Origin: Streptomyces vilmorinianum
Lineage (GTDB): Bacteria > Actinomycetota > Actinomycetes > Streptomycetales > Streptomycetaceae
Length of the DNA: 64,000 nucleotides
Direction: 5' to 3'
Assembly: GCF_005517195.1 (NCBI RefSeq)
Contig: NZ_CP040244.1
Location: forward strand, 2,994,001 to 3,058,000
Shown here: one piece after another, positions 1-9,925 of the stretch
How positions within the stretch are numbered: position 1 is the stretch's first letter
Layout of the letters: each line of letters opens with the position of its first letter
Made by a program: the position numbers and the translations under genes
Notes under the pieces: generated by a model
Database searches by the model: none
Told to the model about the DNA's origin: nothing
The model's input: only the letters and a program-made list of their open reading frames with translations

Positions 1-198
1 GCCTGGTTCCCCTTCGGAGGCGGCCCGCGCGCCTGTATCGGCCAGCACTTCTCGATGCTGGAGTCGGTGATCGCGCTCGCGATGCTCCTCCAGGAGTACG
101 AGCTCGACGCGATCGACACGGAAGTGCCGGTCAACGCCGGGATCACCCTCCAGGCAGCGGGTTGGGCGCGCTGCCGGGTCCGGCCCCGTACCGCCTAG
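1..198 (+). CDS. Cytochrome P450, C-terminal fragment (5' end outside window)
   Basis: The first 65 codons are the tail of a cytochrome P450 mono-oxygenase. The haem-binding loop FGGGPRACIG fits the family signature FxxGxRxCxG, and its Cys is the axial thiolate ligand of the haem iron. The L-helix follows (QHFSMLESVIALAMLLQ), then a short beta-rich end and a TAG stop. The substrate cannot be judged because the substrate-recognition regions lie left of the window. It is convergent with the next gene, separated by about 50 bp. Confidence 0.9.
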   Translation, partial: AWFPFGGGPRACIGQHFSMLESVIALAMLLQEYELDAIDTEVPVNAGITLQAAGWARCRVRPRTA

Positions 199-248
199 CG
201 ACACCGCGCGGGCCGGCCCGACCGTGAGGCCGGACCGGCCCGTTCGTG

Positions 249-1037
249 TCAGTGACGCGTCGAGACGACGACCGTCGCGTACAGCTCGTCCGAGGTGAGC
301 ACCCGCGGTGTCAGGCCGCGTCCGGAGACCGCCTCGACGGCCCGGGCGGCCTGCCGCTCGGACGTCTCGACCAGCAGATGCCCGCCCGGGGCCAGCCAGT
401 CGGCGGCCTCGGCCGCGACCCGGCGCAGGACGTCGAGCCCGTCCGAGCCGCCGTCCAGCGCGACGAGCGGCTCGTGCTCGCGCGCCTCGGGCGGCAGCAG
501 CGCGACGGCCTCCGTCGGCACGTACGGCACGTTGGCGACCAGGACCTCGACGCGGCCGCGCAGCCCGCTCGGCAGCGGGGCGAAGAGGTCACCCTCGAAG
601 ACCCGCCCGCCGCGCGGCTCGATGTTGCGCCGCGCGCAGCGCACGGCCGCCGGCTCGATGTCCGAGGCGTACACCTCGGCGTCCTCGACGGCCGAGAGCA
701 GCACCGCCCCGGCCGCGCCCGAGCCGCAGCACAGATCGACGCACACGGCGCCGGGACCGGCCAGGCCCACGGCCTGGCCCACGAGGAACTCCGTACGCCG
801 CCGGGGCACGAAGACCCCCGGGTCGACGGCGATCCGCAGACCGGCGAACGCCGCCCACCCGACGACATGCTCGATGGGCAGACCGGCGGCGCGCCGCTCG
901 ACCATCGTGTCGAGCTCGTCGTCGCTGTGGGCCGCGGAGAAGAGGAGTTCCGCCTCGTCCTCGGCGAACACGCAGCCCGCGGCGCGGAGTCGGGAGACGG
1001 TGGTGGAACGGAGGGAGAAAGAGGGGTCGAGCGACAT
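249..1037 (-). CDS. Putative protein N5-glutamine methyltransferase, PrmC/HemK-like
   Basis: A 262-residue class I SAM-dependent methyltransferase. It has the SAM-binding loop DLCCGSGAAG near residue 105 and NVPY near residue 170, in place of the NPPY tetrapeptide of PrmC that holds the target glutamine amide. This N-V-P-Y variant is typical of an actinobacterial subfamily, so the substrate may not be release factors. The ATG was chosen because GGAAGG lies just upstream. An in-frame extension of 47 codons is possible but is Arg/Gly-rich with no family similarity. It is the last gene of the leftward run. Confidence 0.8.
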   Translation of the reverse strand: MSLDPSFSLRSTTVSRLRAAGCVFAEDEAELLFSAAHSDDELDTMVERRAAGLPIEHVVGWAAFAGLRIAVDPGVFVPRRRTEFLVGQAVGLAGPGAVCVDLCCGSGAAGAVLLSAVEDAEVYASDIEPAAVRCARRNIEPRGGRVFEGDLFAPLPSGLRGRVEVLVANVPYVPTEAVALLPPEAREHEPLVALDGGSDGLDVLRRVAAEAADWLAPGGHLLVETSERQAARAVEAVSGRGLTPRVLTSDELYATVVVSTRH

Positions 1038-1244
1038 GGAAACCTTCCGGGAAGCCGAGGGCGCTCCCGTGGTCACCTGTGTCCGGCCGACCACACGGTC
1101 GTCGCGAGGGAGCACCCTGCCTGCATGGCGTTGATGGGTCCCACCTCCTCGGTCGTCCGCTGTCGGAGCCACGCACATTACATGATCGGCACCGTGTGGA
1201 TCACCCGACCGCGCTCATTCCGCTCGGCCCGCTCGGCCCGCTCG

Positions 1245-1730
1245 TCAGACGGCGAGCTGCGCCTCGATGGCCGCGACGACCTCGGGGGCGTCGGGCTCGG
1301 TGCGCGGACGGAAGCGGGTGACCTGCCCGTCGCGGCCGATCAGGAACTTCTCGAAGTTCCACTGGACGTCCCCGGACTCGCCCTCGGCGTCCGCGACCTT
1401 GGTCAGCTCCGCGTAGAGCGGGTGACGGGCCTCGCCGTTCACATCCGTCTTCTCCAGGAGGGGGAACGTCACGCCGTACGACGTCGAGCAGAAGGTCTGG
1501 ATCTCCTCCGCGGTGCCCGGCTCCTGGCCCAGGAACTGGTTGCAGGGCACACCGAGCACCGTGAAGCCCTTCTCCCCGTACTCCTTCTGCAGCCGCTCGA
1601 GACCGGCGTACTGCGGCGTCAGGCCGCACTTGGAGGCGACGTTGACGACCAGGACGGCCTGGTCACGGTAGTCGGCCAGCGATATCGGGTCGCCGGTCAG
1701 GGTGCGCAGCGGAATGTCGTACAGGCTCAT
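1245..1730 (-). CDS. Glutathione peroxidase family thiol peroxidase
   Basis: A 161-residue thioredoxin-fold peroxidase that reduces hydroperoxides. Catalytic Cys35 sits in VASKCGLTPQY, Gln65 in CNQFLGQEPG and Trp124-Asn125 in QWNFEKFL, together the complete Gpx tetrad with Cys instead of selenocysteine. Actinomycetes usually lack glutathione, so the reductant is more likely thioredoxin or mycothiol; that is inference. GAGGAG lies 8 nt before the ATG. The reading frame is open upstream but the longer form is not family-like. Confidence 0.92.
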   Translation of the reverse strand: MSLYDIPLRTLTGDPISLADYRDQAVLVVNVASKCGLTPQYAGLERLQKEYGEKGFTVLGVPCNQFLGQEPGTAEEIQTFCSTSYGVTFPLLEKTDVNGEARHPLYAELTKVADAEGESGDVQWNFEKFLIGRDGQVTRFRPRTEPDAPEVVAAIEAQLAV

Positions 1731-1809
1731 GGACAGGCTCCTCGTCGAACGTCGAAACAGGATGCGATCCCAACACGAGTGAGGAACCACTGGCAATCCC
1801 GGTGGATTC

Positions 1810-2673
1810 CTACAGCTTCCGGAACAGCCCCTCCTGCACCACCGAGACGAGCAGCCGACCCTCCCGGTCGTAGATCCGGCCGCGGGCCAGGCCGCGGCCG
1901 CCCGTCGCGATCGGCGACTCCTGGTCGTAGAGGAACCACTCGTCCGCACGGAAGGGACGGTGGAACCACATCGCGTGGTCCAGCGACGCCATGTCGAAGC
2001 CCCGCGGGCCCCACAGCGGCTCCACCGGGATCCGGACCGCGTCCAGGAGCGTCATGTCGGAGGCGTACGTCAGCGCGCAGGTGTGCACCAGCGGGTCGTC
2101 CCCGAGCGGGCCCACCGCGCGCATCCACACCGCGCTGCGCGGGTCCGCGTCCTTGACCTCGTCCTTCGTCCAGCGCAGCCGGTCCACGTAGCGGATGTCG
2201 AAGGGCTGGCGCCGGGCCATCCGCTCCAGGGCCTCCGGCAGCACCCCCAGGTGGTCGCGGATCTCGTCCGCGAGCTTCGGCAGGGTCTCCGGGTCCGTCA
2301 TGTGCCGCGGCGGCAGCTGGTGCTCGAACCCGGCCTCCTCCGGCAGATGGAAGGAGGCGGTGAGGTTGAAGATCGTGCGGCCCTGCTGGATCGCGGTGAC
2401 CCGGCGAGTGGTGAAGGAACGGCCGTCCCGCACGCGCTCCACCTGGTAGACGATCGGCACGCCCGGCCGTCCCGGACGCAGGAAATAGGAGTGCAGCGAG
2501 TGCACCGGCCGGTCGCCCTCGGTCGTACGCCCGGCCGCCACCAGGGCCTGGCCGGCGACCTGCCCGCCGAAGACCCGTTGCAGCGACTCCTGCGGACTGT
2601 GGCCACGGAAGATATCGACCTCGATCTGCTCCAGGTCGAGCAGGTCGACAAGTCTCTCGGCGGGATTGGTCAC
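1810..2673 (-). CDS. tesB: Acyl-CoA thioesterase II (TesB family)
   Basis: A 287-residue double-hotdog thioesterase that hydrolyses acyl-CoA to free acid and CoA. Family landmarks are RVFGGQVAGQAL in the first hotdog, TYASDMTLLD carrying the catalytic Asp, SLDHAMWFHRPFRADEW, and the closing VVQEGLFRKL with the catalytic Gln. The length matches the family. It lies 12 bp downstream of the helicase gene on the same strand and is probably co-transcribed with it. Confidence 0.93.
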   Translation of the reverse strand: MTNPAERLVDLLDLEQIEVDIFRGHSPQESLQRVFGGQVAGQALVAAGRTTEGDRPVHSLHSYFLRPGRPGVPIVYQVERVRDGRSFTTRRVTAIQQGRTIFNLTASFHLPEEAGFEHQLPPRHMTDPETLPKLADEIRDHLGVLPEALERMARRQPFDIRYVDRLRWTKDEVKDADPRSAVWMRAVGPLGDDPLVHTCALTYASDMTLLDAVRIPVEPLWGPRGFDMASLDHAMWFHRPFRADEWFLYDQESPIATGGRGLARGRIYDREGRLLVSVVQEGLFRKL

Positions 2674-2685
2674 CGTCTCATCTCC

Positions 2686-5208
2686 TTAGAGCTGTCCCAC
2701 GGACGTCACGCGGACGACCGCCCGGCCCTCCTCGTCGGAGGCCGCGAGATCCACCTCCGCGCTGATGCCCCAGTCATGGTCGCCGTTCGGGTCGGCGAAG
2801 GTCTGCCGGACGCGCCACAGGCCGTGGGCCGCATCCTCCTCGATCGAGAGCAGCTTCGGGCCGCGCGCGTCCGGCCCCGTACCCAGGTCGTCGTACTCGT
2901 CCCAGTACGCGTCCATCGCCTCGCCCCACGCGTCCGCGTCCCACCCGGACTCGGCGTCCAGCTCGCCCAGCGCGTCCACGTTGTCGAGCGCCGCCAGCTC
3001 CACCCGGCGGAACATCGCGTTGCGCACGAGCACCCGGAAGGCGCGCGCGTTGGCCGTGACCGGCTTGACCTGGTCGGCCTTCTCCTGCGCCTCCTCGGCG
3101 GTCTCGACCTCCGGGTTCGCCAGCTGCTCCCACTCGTCGAGCAGCGAGGAGTCCACCTGGCGCACCATCTCGCCGAGCCACTCGATCAGGTCCTCGAGAT
3201 CCTCGGTCTTCAGATCGTCCGGGATCGTGTGGTCCAGCGCCTTGTACGCGCTCGCGAGATAGCGCAGCACGATGCCCTCGGTCCGCGCCAGCTCGTACCA
3301 GGAGGTGAACTCCGTGAAGGACAGCGCCCGTTCGTACATGTCACGGATGACGGACTTCGGCGAGACCGGGTGGTCGCCCACCCACGGGTGGGACGTCCGG
3401 TAGACGTTGTAGGCGTGCCAGAGCAGCTCCTCCAGCGGCTTCGGGTACGAGATGTCCTGGAGCCGCTCCATGCGCTCCTCGTACTCGACGCCGTCGGCCT
3501 TCATCTGCCCGACCGCCTCGCCGCGCGCCTTGTTCTGCATGGCGGCCAGGATCTGGCGCGGGTCGTCGAGGGTCGACTCGACGACCGAGACCATGTCCAG
3601 GGCGTACGACGGCGACTCCTGGTCCAGCAGGTCGAACGCGGCGAGCGCGAACGTCGACAGCGGCTGGTTGAGCGCGAAGTCCTGCTGGAGGTCGACCGTC
3701 AGCCGGATCGTGCGGCCCTCGGCGTCCGGCTCGTCCAGCTGCTCGACCACGCCGCCGTCGAGCAGCGAGCGGTAGATCGCGATGGCCCGGCGGATGTGCC
3801 GCAGCTGCGCCTTGCGCGGCTCGTGGTTGTCCTCCAGGAGCTTGCGCATCGCCTCGAAGGCGTTGCCCGGCCGGGCGATCACCGACAACAGCATGATGTT
3901 GGTGACCTTGAAGCGCGAGGTCAGCGGCTCCGGCTCGGCGGCGATCAGCTTTTCGAAGGTGGTGTCGCTCCACGCGACGAAGCCCTCCGGGGCCTTCTTG
4001 CGCACCACCTTGCGGCGCTTCTTCGGGTCGTCGCCCGCCTTCGCCAGCGCCTTCTCGTTCTCGATGACGTGCTCGGGCGCCTGCGCGACCACGAAGCCGG
4101 CGGTGTCGAAGCCCGCCCGGCCGGCGCGGCCCGCGATCTGGTGGAACTCACGGGCGCGCAGCGTGCGCACGCGGTTGCCGTCGTACTTCGTCAGCGCGGT
4201 GAACAGCACTGTACGGATGGGGACGTTGACACCGACGCCGAGGGTGTCCGTACCGCAGATCACCTTCAACAGGCCCGCCTGGGCGAGCTTCTCGACGAGG
4301 CGGCGGTACTTGGGGAGCATGCCGGCGTGGTGCACGCCGATGCCGTGGCGTACGTAACGCGAGAGGTTCTGGCCGAACTTGGTGGTGAAGCGGAAGTTGC
4401 CGATCAGTTCGGCGATCTGGTCCTTCTCCTCCCGCGTGCACATGTTGATGCTCATCAGCGACTGCGCGCGCTCGACGGCCTGTGCCTGGGTGAAGTGGAC
4501 GATGTAGACCGGAGCCTGCTTCGTCTCCAGGAGCTCGGTCAGGGTGTCCGTGATGGGGGTGAGCCGGTACTCGTACGAGAGCGGCACCGGCCGGGTCGCC
4601 GAGCGGACCACCGAGGTCGGCCGCCCGGTCCGCCGGGTCAGGTCCTTCTCGAACATCGACACGTCGCCGAGCGTCGCCGACATGAGCACGAACTGTGCCT
4701 GGGGGAGTTCCAGGAGCGGGATCTGCCAGGCCCAGCCGCGGTCCGGCTCCGCGTAGAAGTGGAACTCGTCCATCACGACCTGGCCGATGTCGGCGTACTT
4801 GCCGTCCCGCAGCGCGATGGAGGCCAGCACCTCGGCCGTGCAGCAGATCACGGGCGCGTCGGCGTTCACGGACGCGTCGCCGGTCAGCATGCCCACGTTC
4901 TCGGTGCCGAAGAGCTTGCACAGGTCGAAGAACTTCTCCGACACCAGCGCCTTGATCGGCGCGGTGTAGAAGGTCACCTGGTCGTTCGCGAGCGCGGTGA
5001 AGTGCGCGGCCGCCGCGACCAGCGACTTTCCCGAACCGGTGGGAGTGGACAAGATCACGTTGGCACCGGAGACGACCTCGATCAGCGCCTCCTCCTGGGC
5101 CGGGTAGAGGGTGATGCCCCGGCCCTCCGCCCATGAGGAGAAAGCCTCGAAGAGGGCGTCGGGGTCGGCGTTCGGCGGCAGCTGATCGATAAGGGTCACG
5201 CCCCCCAT
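2686..5208 (-). CDS. Ski2-like DEAD/DEAH-box helicase (DUF3516 type)
   Basis: An 840-residue superfamily 2 helicase. Motif I is TPTGSGKS, motif II DEFH, motif III SATLG and motif VI QIAGRAGRAG, followed by a long C-terminal domain of the actinobacterial DUF3516 type. The layout resembles Ski2/HelY RNA helicases. It probably remodels RNA or structured nucleic acid in the cytoplasm, but no substrate is evident. The ATG is the first in frame and no strong ribosome-binding site precedes it; a GTG three codons later is possible. Confidence 0.9.
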   Translation of the reverse strand: MGGVTLIDQLPPNADPDALFEAFSSWAEGRGITLYPAQEEALIEVVSGANVILSTPTGSGKSLVAAAAHFTALANDQVTFYTAPIKALVSEKFFDLCKLFGTENVGMLTGDASVNADAPVICCTAEVLASIALRDGKYADIGQVVMDEFHFYAEPDRGWAWQIPLLELPQAQFVLMSATLGDVSMFEKDLTRRTGRPTSVVRSATRPVPLSYEYRLTPITDTLTELLETKQAPVYIVHFTQAQAVERAQSLMSINMCTREEKDQIAELIGNFRFTTKFGQNLSRYVRHGIGVHHAGMLPKYRRLVEKLAQAGLLKVICGTDTLGVGVNVPIRTVLFTALTKYDGNRVRTLRAREFHQIAGRAGRAGFDTAGFVVAQAPEHVIENEKALAKAGDDPKKRRKVVRKKAPEGFVAWSDTTFEKLIAAEPEPLTSRFKVTNIMLLSVIARPGNAFEAMRKLLEDNHEPRKAQLRHIRRAIAIYRSLLDGGVVEQLDEPDAEGRTIRLTVDLQQDFALNQPLSTFALAAFDLLDQESPSYALDMVSVVESTLDDPRQILAAMQNKARGEAVGQMKADGVEYEERMERLQDISYPKPLEELLWHAYNVYRTSHPWVGDHPVSPKSVIRDMYERALSFTEFTSWYELARTEGIVLRYLASAYKALDHTIPDDLKTEDLEDLIEWLGEMVRQVDSSLLDEWEQLANPEVETAEEAQEKADQVKPVTANARAFRVLVRNAMFRRVELAALDNVDALGELDAESGWDADAWGEAMDAYWDEYDDLGTGPDARGPKLLSIEEDAAHGLWRVRQTFADPNGDHDWGISAEVDLAASDEEGRAVVRVTSVGQL

Positions 5209-5331
5209 CTTGCCTGGATTCCGCCCGGATGAGGGAACCGGCCACCGGCGAGAAGATCACGAACGGTACGATGCCCCGTCGACCGGTCGTCAACTGAGCG
5301 CCGGCACAGGAGGAATGGGGCGGGAACGACC

Positions 5332-6123
5332 ATGATGGGACCGGCGCACTCGCTGTCCGGAGCAGCGGCCTGGCTGGGCGTCGGCGCGGCGGCGGCCGCC
5401 GCGGGCCACCCCATGCCCTGGCCGGTTGTCGTCGTCGGAGCGCTCATCTGCGCGGGCGCGGCACTCGCCCCGGACCTCGACCACAAGTCCGCGACCATCT
5501 CGCGCGCCTTCGGACCGATCTCCCGGGGCCTGTGCGAGATCGTCGACAAGCTCTCGTACGCCGTCTACAAGTCCACCCGCTCCACCGCCGACCCCCGCCG
5601 CTCGGGCGGCCACCGCACGCTCACCCACACCTGGCTCTGGGCGGTCCTGATCGGCGCCGGAGCCTCGGTCCTGGCGATCACCGGCGGCCGCTGGGCCGTC
5701 CTCGCGATCCTCTTCGTCCACCTCGTCCTGGCCGTCGAGGGCCTGCTGTGGCGGGCCGCCCGGATGTCCAGCGACATCCTGGTCTGGCTGCTCGGCGCCA
5801 CCAGCGCCTGGATCCTCGCGGGCGTCCTGGACCAGCCGGGCAACGGCGCGGACTGGCTCTTCACCGCTCCCGGGCAGGAGTACCTCTGGCTGGGCCTGCC
5901 GATCGTCCTCGGCGCGCTCGTCCACGACATCGGCGACGCGCTGACCGTCTCCGGCTGCCCGATCCTGTGGCCGATCCCGGTCGGGCGCAAGCGGTGGTAC
6001 CCGGTGGGCCCGCCGAAGGGGATGCGGTTCCGCGCGGGCAGCTGGGTCGAGCTGAAGGTCCTCATGCCGGCCTTCATGCTCCTCGGCGGCGTGGGCGGCG
6101 CCTCGGCGCTCGGCTACATCTAG
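5332..6123 (+). CDS. Membrane-bound metal-dependent hydrolase (YdjM/DUF457-like)
   Basis: A 263-residue membrane protein with four to five hydrophobic segments. The metal-site motifs of the YdjM family are present: an N-terminal HSLSG, then APDLDHK, then GGHRTLTHTW. The Asp and His residues form a predicted hydrolase metal site facing the membrane. Substrates of the family are unknown. AGGAGG lies about 22 nt upstream, and two in-frame ATGs are adjacent, so the start may shift by one codon. The TAG stop lies in the edge of the following inverted repeat. Confidence 0.8.
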   Translation: MMGPAHSLSGAAAWLGVGAAAAAAGHPMPWPVVVVGALICAGAALAPDLDHKSATISRAFGPISRGLCEIVDKLSYAVYKSTRSTADPRRSGGHRTLTHTWLWAVLIGAGASVLAITGGRWAVLAILFVHLVLAVEGLLWRAARMSSDILVWLLGATSAWILAGVLDQPGNGADWLFTAPGQEYLWLGLPIVLGALVHDIGDALTVSGCPILWPIPVGRKRWYPVGPPKGMRFRAGSWVELKVLMPAFMLLGGVGGASALGYI

Positions 6124-6185
6124 GGGGTGTCTTGTGGATCTTGCCGGGCTCGCTGATCCGGCCTGATCCACAAGACACCCCCTAG
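6120..6185. repeat. 66-bp perfect inverted-repeat element, MITE-like
   Basis: Two perfect 21-bp arms (6120-6140 and 6165-6185), each beginning CTAGGGGGTGTC, flank a 24-nt centre. The centre adds a second short stem, GCCGG (6143-6147) with CCGGC (6158-6162), set off by symmetrical 2-nt mismatches. The outermost CTAG tetramers fit the YTAR target preferred by some IS5-group elements. The left CTAG supplies the TAG stop of the hydrolase gene. It could also fold in RNA as a processing or termination hairpin. Confidence 0.75.
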
Positions 6186-6200
6186 CCCCCTCGGACGACG

Positions 6201-6230
6201 AAGGGCCGCCCCCCACAGGAGGCGGCCCTT
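6201..6230. terminator. Bidirectional rho-independent terminator
   Basis: AAGGGCCGCC (6201-6210) pairs perfectly with GGCGGCCCTT (6221-6230) around a 10-nt loop. The stem is followed by TTCG on the plus strand and preceded by a matching A-rich end. It sits between two convergent genes and can serve both. Confidence 0.85.
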
Positions 6231-6231
6231 T

Positions 6232-6292
6232 TCGTACGTCCTCGTACGTCCTCGTACGTCACCACGTCACCACGTCACCACGTCACGACGTC
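6232..6292. repeat. Short tandem repeats (10-mer x3, 8-mer x4)
   Basis: Three copies of TCGTACGTCC (last base varies) run directly into three ACCACGTC and one ACGACGTC. The array ends in the stop codon of the ABC exporter gene. It looks like slippage-generated filler rather than a protein-binding array. Confidence 0.7.
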
Positions 6293-8072
6293 ACCCGTGC
6301 CAGGACCGCCACAGCGCCGCGTACGCCCCGTCCGCCGCCACCAGCTCGTCGTGGCTGCCCAGCTCGCTGATCCGGCCCTCCTCGACCACCGCGATCACAT
6401 CCGCGTCGTGCGCGGTGTGCAGCCGGTGGGCGATCGCGACGACCGTACGGCCGTCCAGGACCCGGGCCAGGGAGCGCTCCAGATGACGGGCCGCCCGCGG
6501 GTCGAGGAGCGAGGTCGCCTCGTCCAGGACCAGCGTGTGAGGGTCGGCGAGGACCAGGCGTGCCAGAGCGATCTGCTGGGCCTGCGCCGGGGTGAGCGCG
6601 AGCCCGCCCGAACCGACCTCGGTGTCCAGGCCCCCGTCGAGGGCCCGCGCCCAGCCGTCCGCGTCGACCGCGCCGAGCGCCGCCCACAGCTCCGCGTCCT
6701 CGGCCCCCGTCCGTGCGAGGAGCAGATTGTCGCGGAGCGAGCCGACGAAGACGTGGTGCTCCTGGTTGACCAGGGCCACATGCTCGCGGACCCGCTCGGC
6801 CGGCATCTTCGCCAGCTCGGCGGCGCCGAGCGTGACCGAGCCGGTCCGCGGGGCGTAGATGCCCGCGAGGAGCCGGCCGAGCGTCGACTTGCCCGCGCCG
6901 GACGGGCCGACGAGGGCGAGCCGGGTGCCCGGGGCGACGTCCATCGACACCCGGTGCAGCACGTCGACGCCCTCCCGGTAGCCGAAGTGCACCTCGTCCG
7001 CCCGGACCGTACGTCCCTCGGGCCGTACCTCCCCGTCCCCGGCGTCCGGCTCGATGTCCCGGACGCCGACGAGCCGGCCCAGCGACACCTGCGCCACCTG
7101 CAGCTCGTCGTACCAGCGCAGGATGATCCCGACCGGTTCCACCAGCATCTGCGCGAGCAGCGCGCCCGTGGTGAGCTGCCCGACGTCGATCCAGCCCCGC
7201 AGGACGAACACCCCGCCGATCATCAGGACGCCCGCCAGGACCGCGGTGTGCGTCAGGTTCACGACCGGGAAGAGCACCGAGCGCAGGAAGAGGGTGTACC
7301 GCTCCCACGCGGTCCACTCACGGATCCGCCGGTCCGACAGGGCGATGCGGCGCGCGCCGAGGCGGTGCGCCTCGACCGTACGGCCCGCGTCGACCGTCTC
7401 GGCGAGCGCGGCGGCGACGGCCGCGTAACCCGCGGCCTCCGAGCGGTACGCCGACGGCGCCCGCCTGAAGTACCAGCGGCAGCCGACGATCAGCAGCGGC
7501 GCCGCGATCAGCAGGGCGAGCGTCAGCGGGGGCGAGGTGACGGCGAGCCCGCCGATCAGCAGCCCCGCCCACACCACCCCGATCGCGAGCTGCGGCACGG
7601 CCTCGCGCATCGCGTTCGCGAGCCGGTCGATGTCGGTGGTGATACGGGACAGCAGGTCGCCGGTGCCCGCACGCTCCAGCACGCCGGGCGGCAGGCCCAC
7701 CGACCGGACGAGGAAGTCCTCGCGCAGATCCGCCAGCATCTCCTCGCCGAGCATCGCCCCGCGCAGCCGCACCAGCCGCACGAAGAGGGTCTGGACGAGC
7801 AGGGCGAGCGCGAACAGGCCGACGGTGCGCCCCAGATGGAGATCACGCGCTCCCTCGGCGAGCCGCTCCACGAGCGAGCCGAGCAGGTACGGACCGGCCA
7901 TCGAGGCGATCACCGCGACCGCGTTGACACCGATGAGCAGCGCGAACGCCCTGCGGTGACGGCGGAGCAGCTCGCGTACGTAGGCCCGTACGGTCGCGGC
8001 GGTGCCGACGGGCAGGGTCGTGGCGGTCTGCGGGGCCGCCGGGTCGTACTCCGGGGGCGCCAGGCCGATCAT
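6291..8072 (-). CDS. ABC exporter half-transporter with degenerate signature motif
   Basis: A 593-residue type IV ABC exporter half (membrane domain, then ATPase). Walker A is GPSGAGKST and Walker [10 protein letters not shown], both intact. The signature motif reads LTPAQAQQ instead of LSGGQ. The start is the ATG that overlaps the stop of the preceding ABC gene (ATGA), with GGAGAG upstream, so translation is coupled. It almost certainly forms a heterodimer with the neighbour, whose defects are complementary. The exported substrate is not evident. Confidence 0.9.
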   Translation of the reverse strand: MIGLAPPEYDPAAPQTATTLPVGTAATVRAYVRELLRRHRRAFALLIGVNAVAVIASMAGPYLLGSLVERLAEGARDLHLGRTVGLFALALLVQTLFVRLVRLRGAMLGEEMLADLREDFLVRSVGLPPGVLERAGTGDLLSRITTDIDRLANAMREAVPQLAIGVVWAGLLIGGLAVTSPPLTLALLIAAPLLIVGCRWYFRRAPSAYRSEAAGYAAVAAALAETVDAGRTVEAHRLGARRIALSDRRIREWTAWERYTLFLRSVLFPVVNLTHTAVLAGVLMIGGVFVLRGWIDVGQLTTGALLAQMLVEPVGIILRWYDELQVAQVSLGRLVGVRDIEPDAGDGEVRPEGRTVRADEVHFGYREGVDVLHRVSMDVAPGTRLALVGPSGAGKSTLGRLLAGIYAPRTGSVTLGAAELAKMPAERVREHVALVNQEHHVFVGSLRDNLLLARTGAEDAELWAALGAVDADGWARALDGGLDTEVGSGGLALTPAQAQQIALARLVLADPHTLVLDEATSLLDPRAARHLERSLARVLDGRTVVAIAHRLHTAHDADVIAVVEEGRISELGSHDELVAADGAYAALWRSWHG

Positions 8073-9925
8073 GCCGACTCTCCTTCGAGCTCTGCTTCCC
8101 ATGTCTCATCCGGCACTGTCTCTTCCGGCACTGTCTCTTCCGGCACTGAATCCTCCTGCTCGGCCTCGAGCTCCAGGTCCGGTTCCTCCTCGGTCTCCCG
8201 GGTGACGACGGCCCGGTAGCGCGGCTCTGCGCGCAGCAGCTCGCGGTGGGTGCCGACGGCCACCACCTCGTCGTCGTGGATCAGGAGCACCCGGTCCGCC
8301 CGGTCGAGCAGGAGCGGCGAGGAGGCCAGTACCACCGTCGTACGGCCCTCGCGGAGGCGATGCACCCCCGCGGAGACCCGGGCCTCGGTGTGCGAGTCGA
8401 CCGCCGAGGTCGGCTCGTCCAGGACGAGCACCTGCGGGTCCGTCACCAGGGAGCGGGCCAGCGCCAGGCGCTGGCGCTGACCGCCCGACAGGGACCGGCC
8501 CCGCTCGGTGATCCGGGTCCGCATCGGGTCCCCGTCGGTGTCGACGGAGGCCTGGGCCAGCGCGTCGAGCACGTCCCCGCACTGCGCGGCGGCCAGGGCG
8601 TCCTCGGCCGTGACCGCTCCGGAGGACGGCACGTCGAGGAGCTCGCGCAGCGTGCCGGAGAGCAGCACCGGATCCTTGTCCTGGACCAGTACCGCCGTAC
8701 GCGCGGAGTCCAGGTCCAGCTCGTCCAGCGGCACGCCGCCCAGGAGGACCGAGGTGTGCCGCCCGGACGCCTCGGTGGGGTGGCCGCCCAGCCGGTCCGC
8801 GAGCCGGCCGGCCGCGTCCGGGTCGCCGCAGACGACCGCCGTGAAGCGCCCGGCCGGAGCGAGCAGCCCGGTGAGCGGGTCGTACAGGTCGCCGGTTGCC
8901 GCCTTGTCGTGTGCGTCGGTCGCCGTCGTCGTGCGCGTCAGCGAGAGCACCCGGGCGGCCCGCTTGGCGGACGGCCGGGAGAAGGAGAAGGCCATGGCGA
9001 TCTCCTCGAAGTTCCGCAGCGGATGATGGGTCAGCGCCACCGCGCCGTAGACGGTGACCAGTTCGCCGACCGTGATCGTTCCGTCGAGGGCGAGCCATGC
9101 CCCGTACGCGACCACGACGATGAGCAGCACCCCCGGCAGCAGCACCTGGATCGCCGCGATCAGCGCCCACATGCGGGCGCTGCGGACGGCGGCCCTGCGG
9201 ACCTCCTGGGACGCCCTGCGGTAGCGGGTGAGGAACAGCTCCTCGCCGCCGATGCCGCGCAGCACGCGGAGTCCGGCCACGGTGTCGGAGGCGAGTTCGG
9301 TGGCCTTGCCCGCCTTCTCGCGCTGGACGTCCGCCCGGCGCGTGGCGCGGGGGAGCAGCGGCAGCGCGGCGAGGGCGAGCACCGGCACGCCGAGCGCGAC
9401 GACGACGCCGAGCGCGGGCTGGTAGACGACCAGGCCGACGCAGACGGCGATCAGTGTGAGCGCTGCCGCGGCGAACCGCGACAGGGCCTCCACGAACCAG
9501 CCGATCTTCTCGACGTCGCCGGTCGACACGGCCACGACCTCGCCCGCGGCGACCCGCCGGGTCAGTACGGAGCCGAGTTCCGCGGTCTTGCGGGAGAGCA
9601 GCTGCTGCACACGGGCGGCCGCGGTGACCCAGTTGGTGACGGCCGTACGGTGCAGCATCATGTCGCCGACCGCGATGCCCGCCCCGAGCAGGGCGAGCAG
9701 GCCGCCCGCCAGCGCGAGCCCCGTGCCGTCGCGGTCCACGACCGCCTGTACGGAGAGACCGACGCCGAGCGGGAGCGCGGCGATGGAGAGCTGGAGCAGG
9801 AGGCCCCAGAGGGTGGCCCTGACCTGTCCGCCGAGTTGGTTGCGGCCGAGCCAGAGGAGGAACCGGGTGCCCGTGCGGACATCGGGGATCCCTGGATCGG
9901 CGTACGGTAGATCGCGAATCTGCAT
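8069..9925 (-). CDS. ABC exporter half-transporter with degenerate Walker A
   Basis: A 618-residue ABC exporter half. The signature motif [15 protein letters not shown] and Walker [10 protein letters not shown] are intact. The Walker A region reads [16 protein letters not shown] and lacks the GKS/T that holds ATP phosphates. In the predicted dimer its LSGGQ faces the intact Walker A of the downstream subunit, leaving one functional ATP site. The C-terminus is an acidic tail containing three VPEET-like repeats. It is the first gene of the pair, leftward, and divergent from the PNGase gene across 167 bp. Confidence 0.9.
   Translation of the reverse strand: MQIRDLPYADPGIPDVRTGTRFLLWLGRNQLGGQVRATLWGLLLQLSIAALPLGVGLSVQAVVDRDGTGLALAGGLLALLGAGIAVGDMMLHRTAVTNWVTAAARVQQLLSRKTAELGSVLTRRVAAGEVVAVSTGDVEKIGWFVEALSRFAAAALTLIAVCVGLVVYQPALGVVVALGVPVLALAALPLLPRATRRADVQREKAGKATELASDTVAGLRVLRGIGGEELFLTRYRRASQEVRRAAVRSARMWALIAAIQVLLPGVLLIVVVAYGAWLALDGTITVGELVTVYGAVALTHHPLRNFEEIAMAFSFSRPSAKRAARVLSLTRTTTATDAHDKAATGDLYDPLTGLLAPAGRFTAVVCGDPDAAGRLADRLGGHPTEASGRHTSVLLGGVPLDELDLDSARTAVLVQDKDPVLLSGTLRELLDVPSSGAVTAEDALAAAQCGDVLDALAQASVDTDGDPMRTRITERGRSLSGGQRQRLALARSLVTDPQVLVLDEPTSAVDSHTEARVSAGVHRLREGRTTVVLASSPLLLDRADRVLLIHDDEVVAVGTHRELLRAEPRYRAVVTRETEEEPDLELEAEQEDSVPEETVPEETVPDETWEAELEGESA
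8105..8149. repeat. 15-bp coding tandem repeat, three units
   Basis: Three near-identical 15-bp units (CTCTTCCGGCACTGT with one or two changes) encode repeated [10 protein letters not shown] pentapeptides in the acidic tail of the ABC subunit. The repeat length is a multiple of three, so copy-number change would not break the frame. Confidence 0.85.

Noticed and set aside
246..5136. Very long open frames opposite the PrmC-like, TesB and helicase genes
   Set aside because: They are Arg/Pro/Gly/His-rich, show no motif, and lie antisense to clear families; this is usual in high-G+C DNA. The same holds for long frames opposite most genes in the window.
6120..6185. Ordinary transcription terminator
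   Set aside because: No T-run follows, the arms are unusually long and perfect with CTAG ends, and a normal terminator lies next to it.
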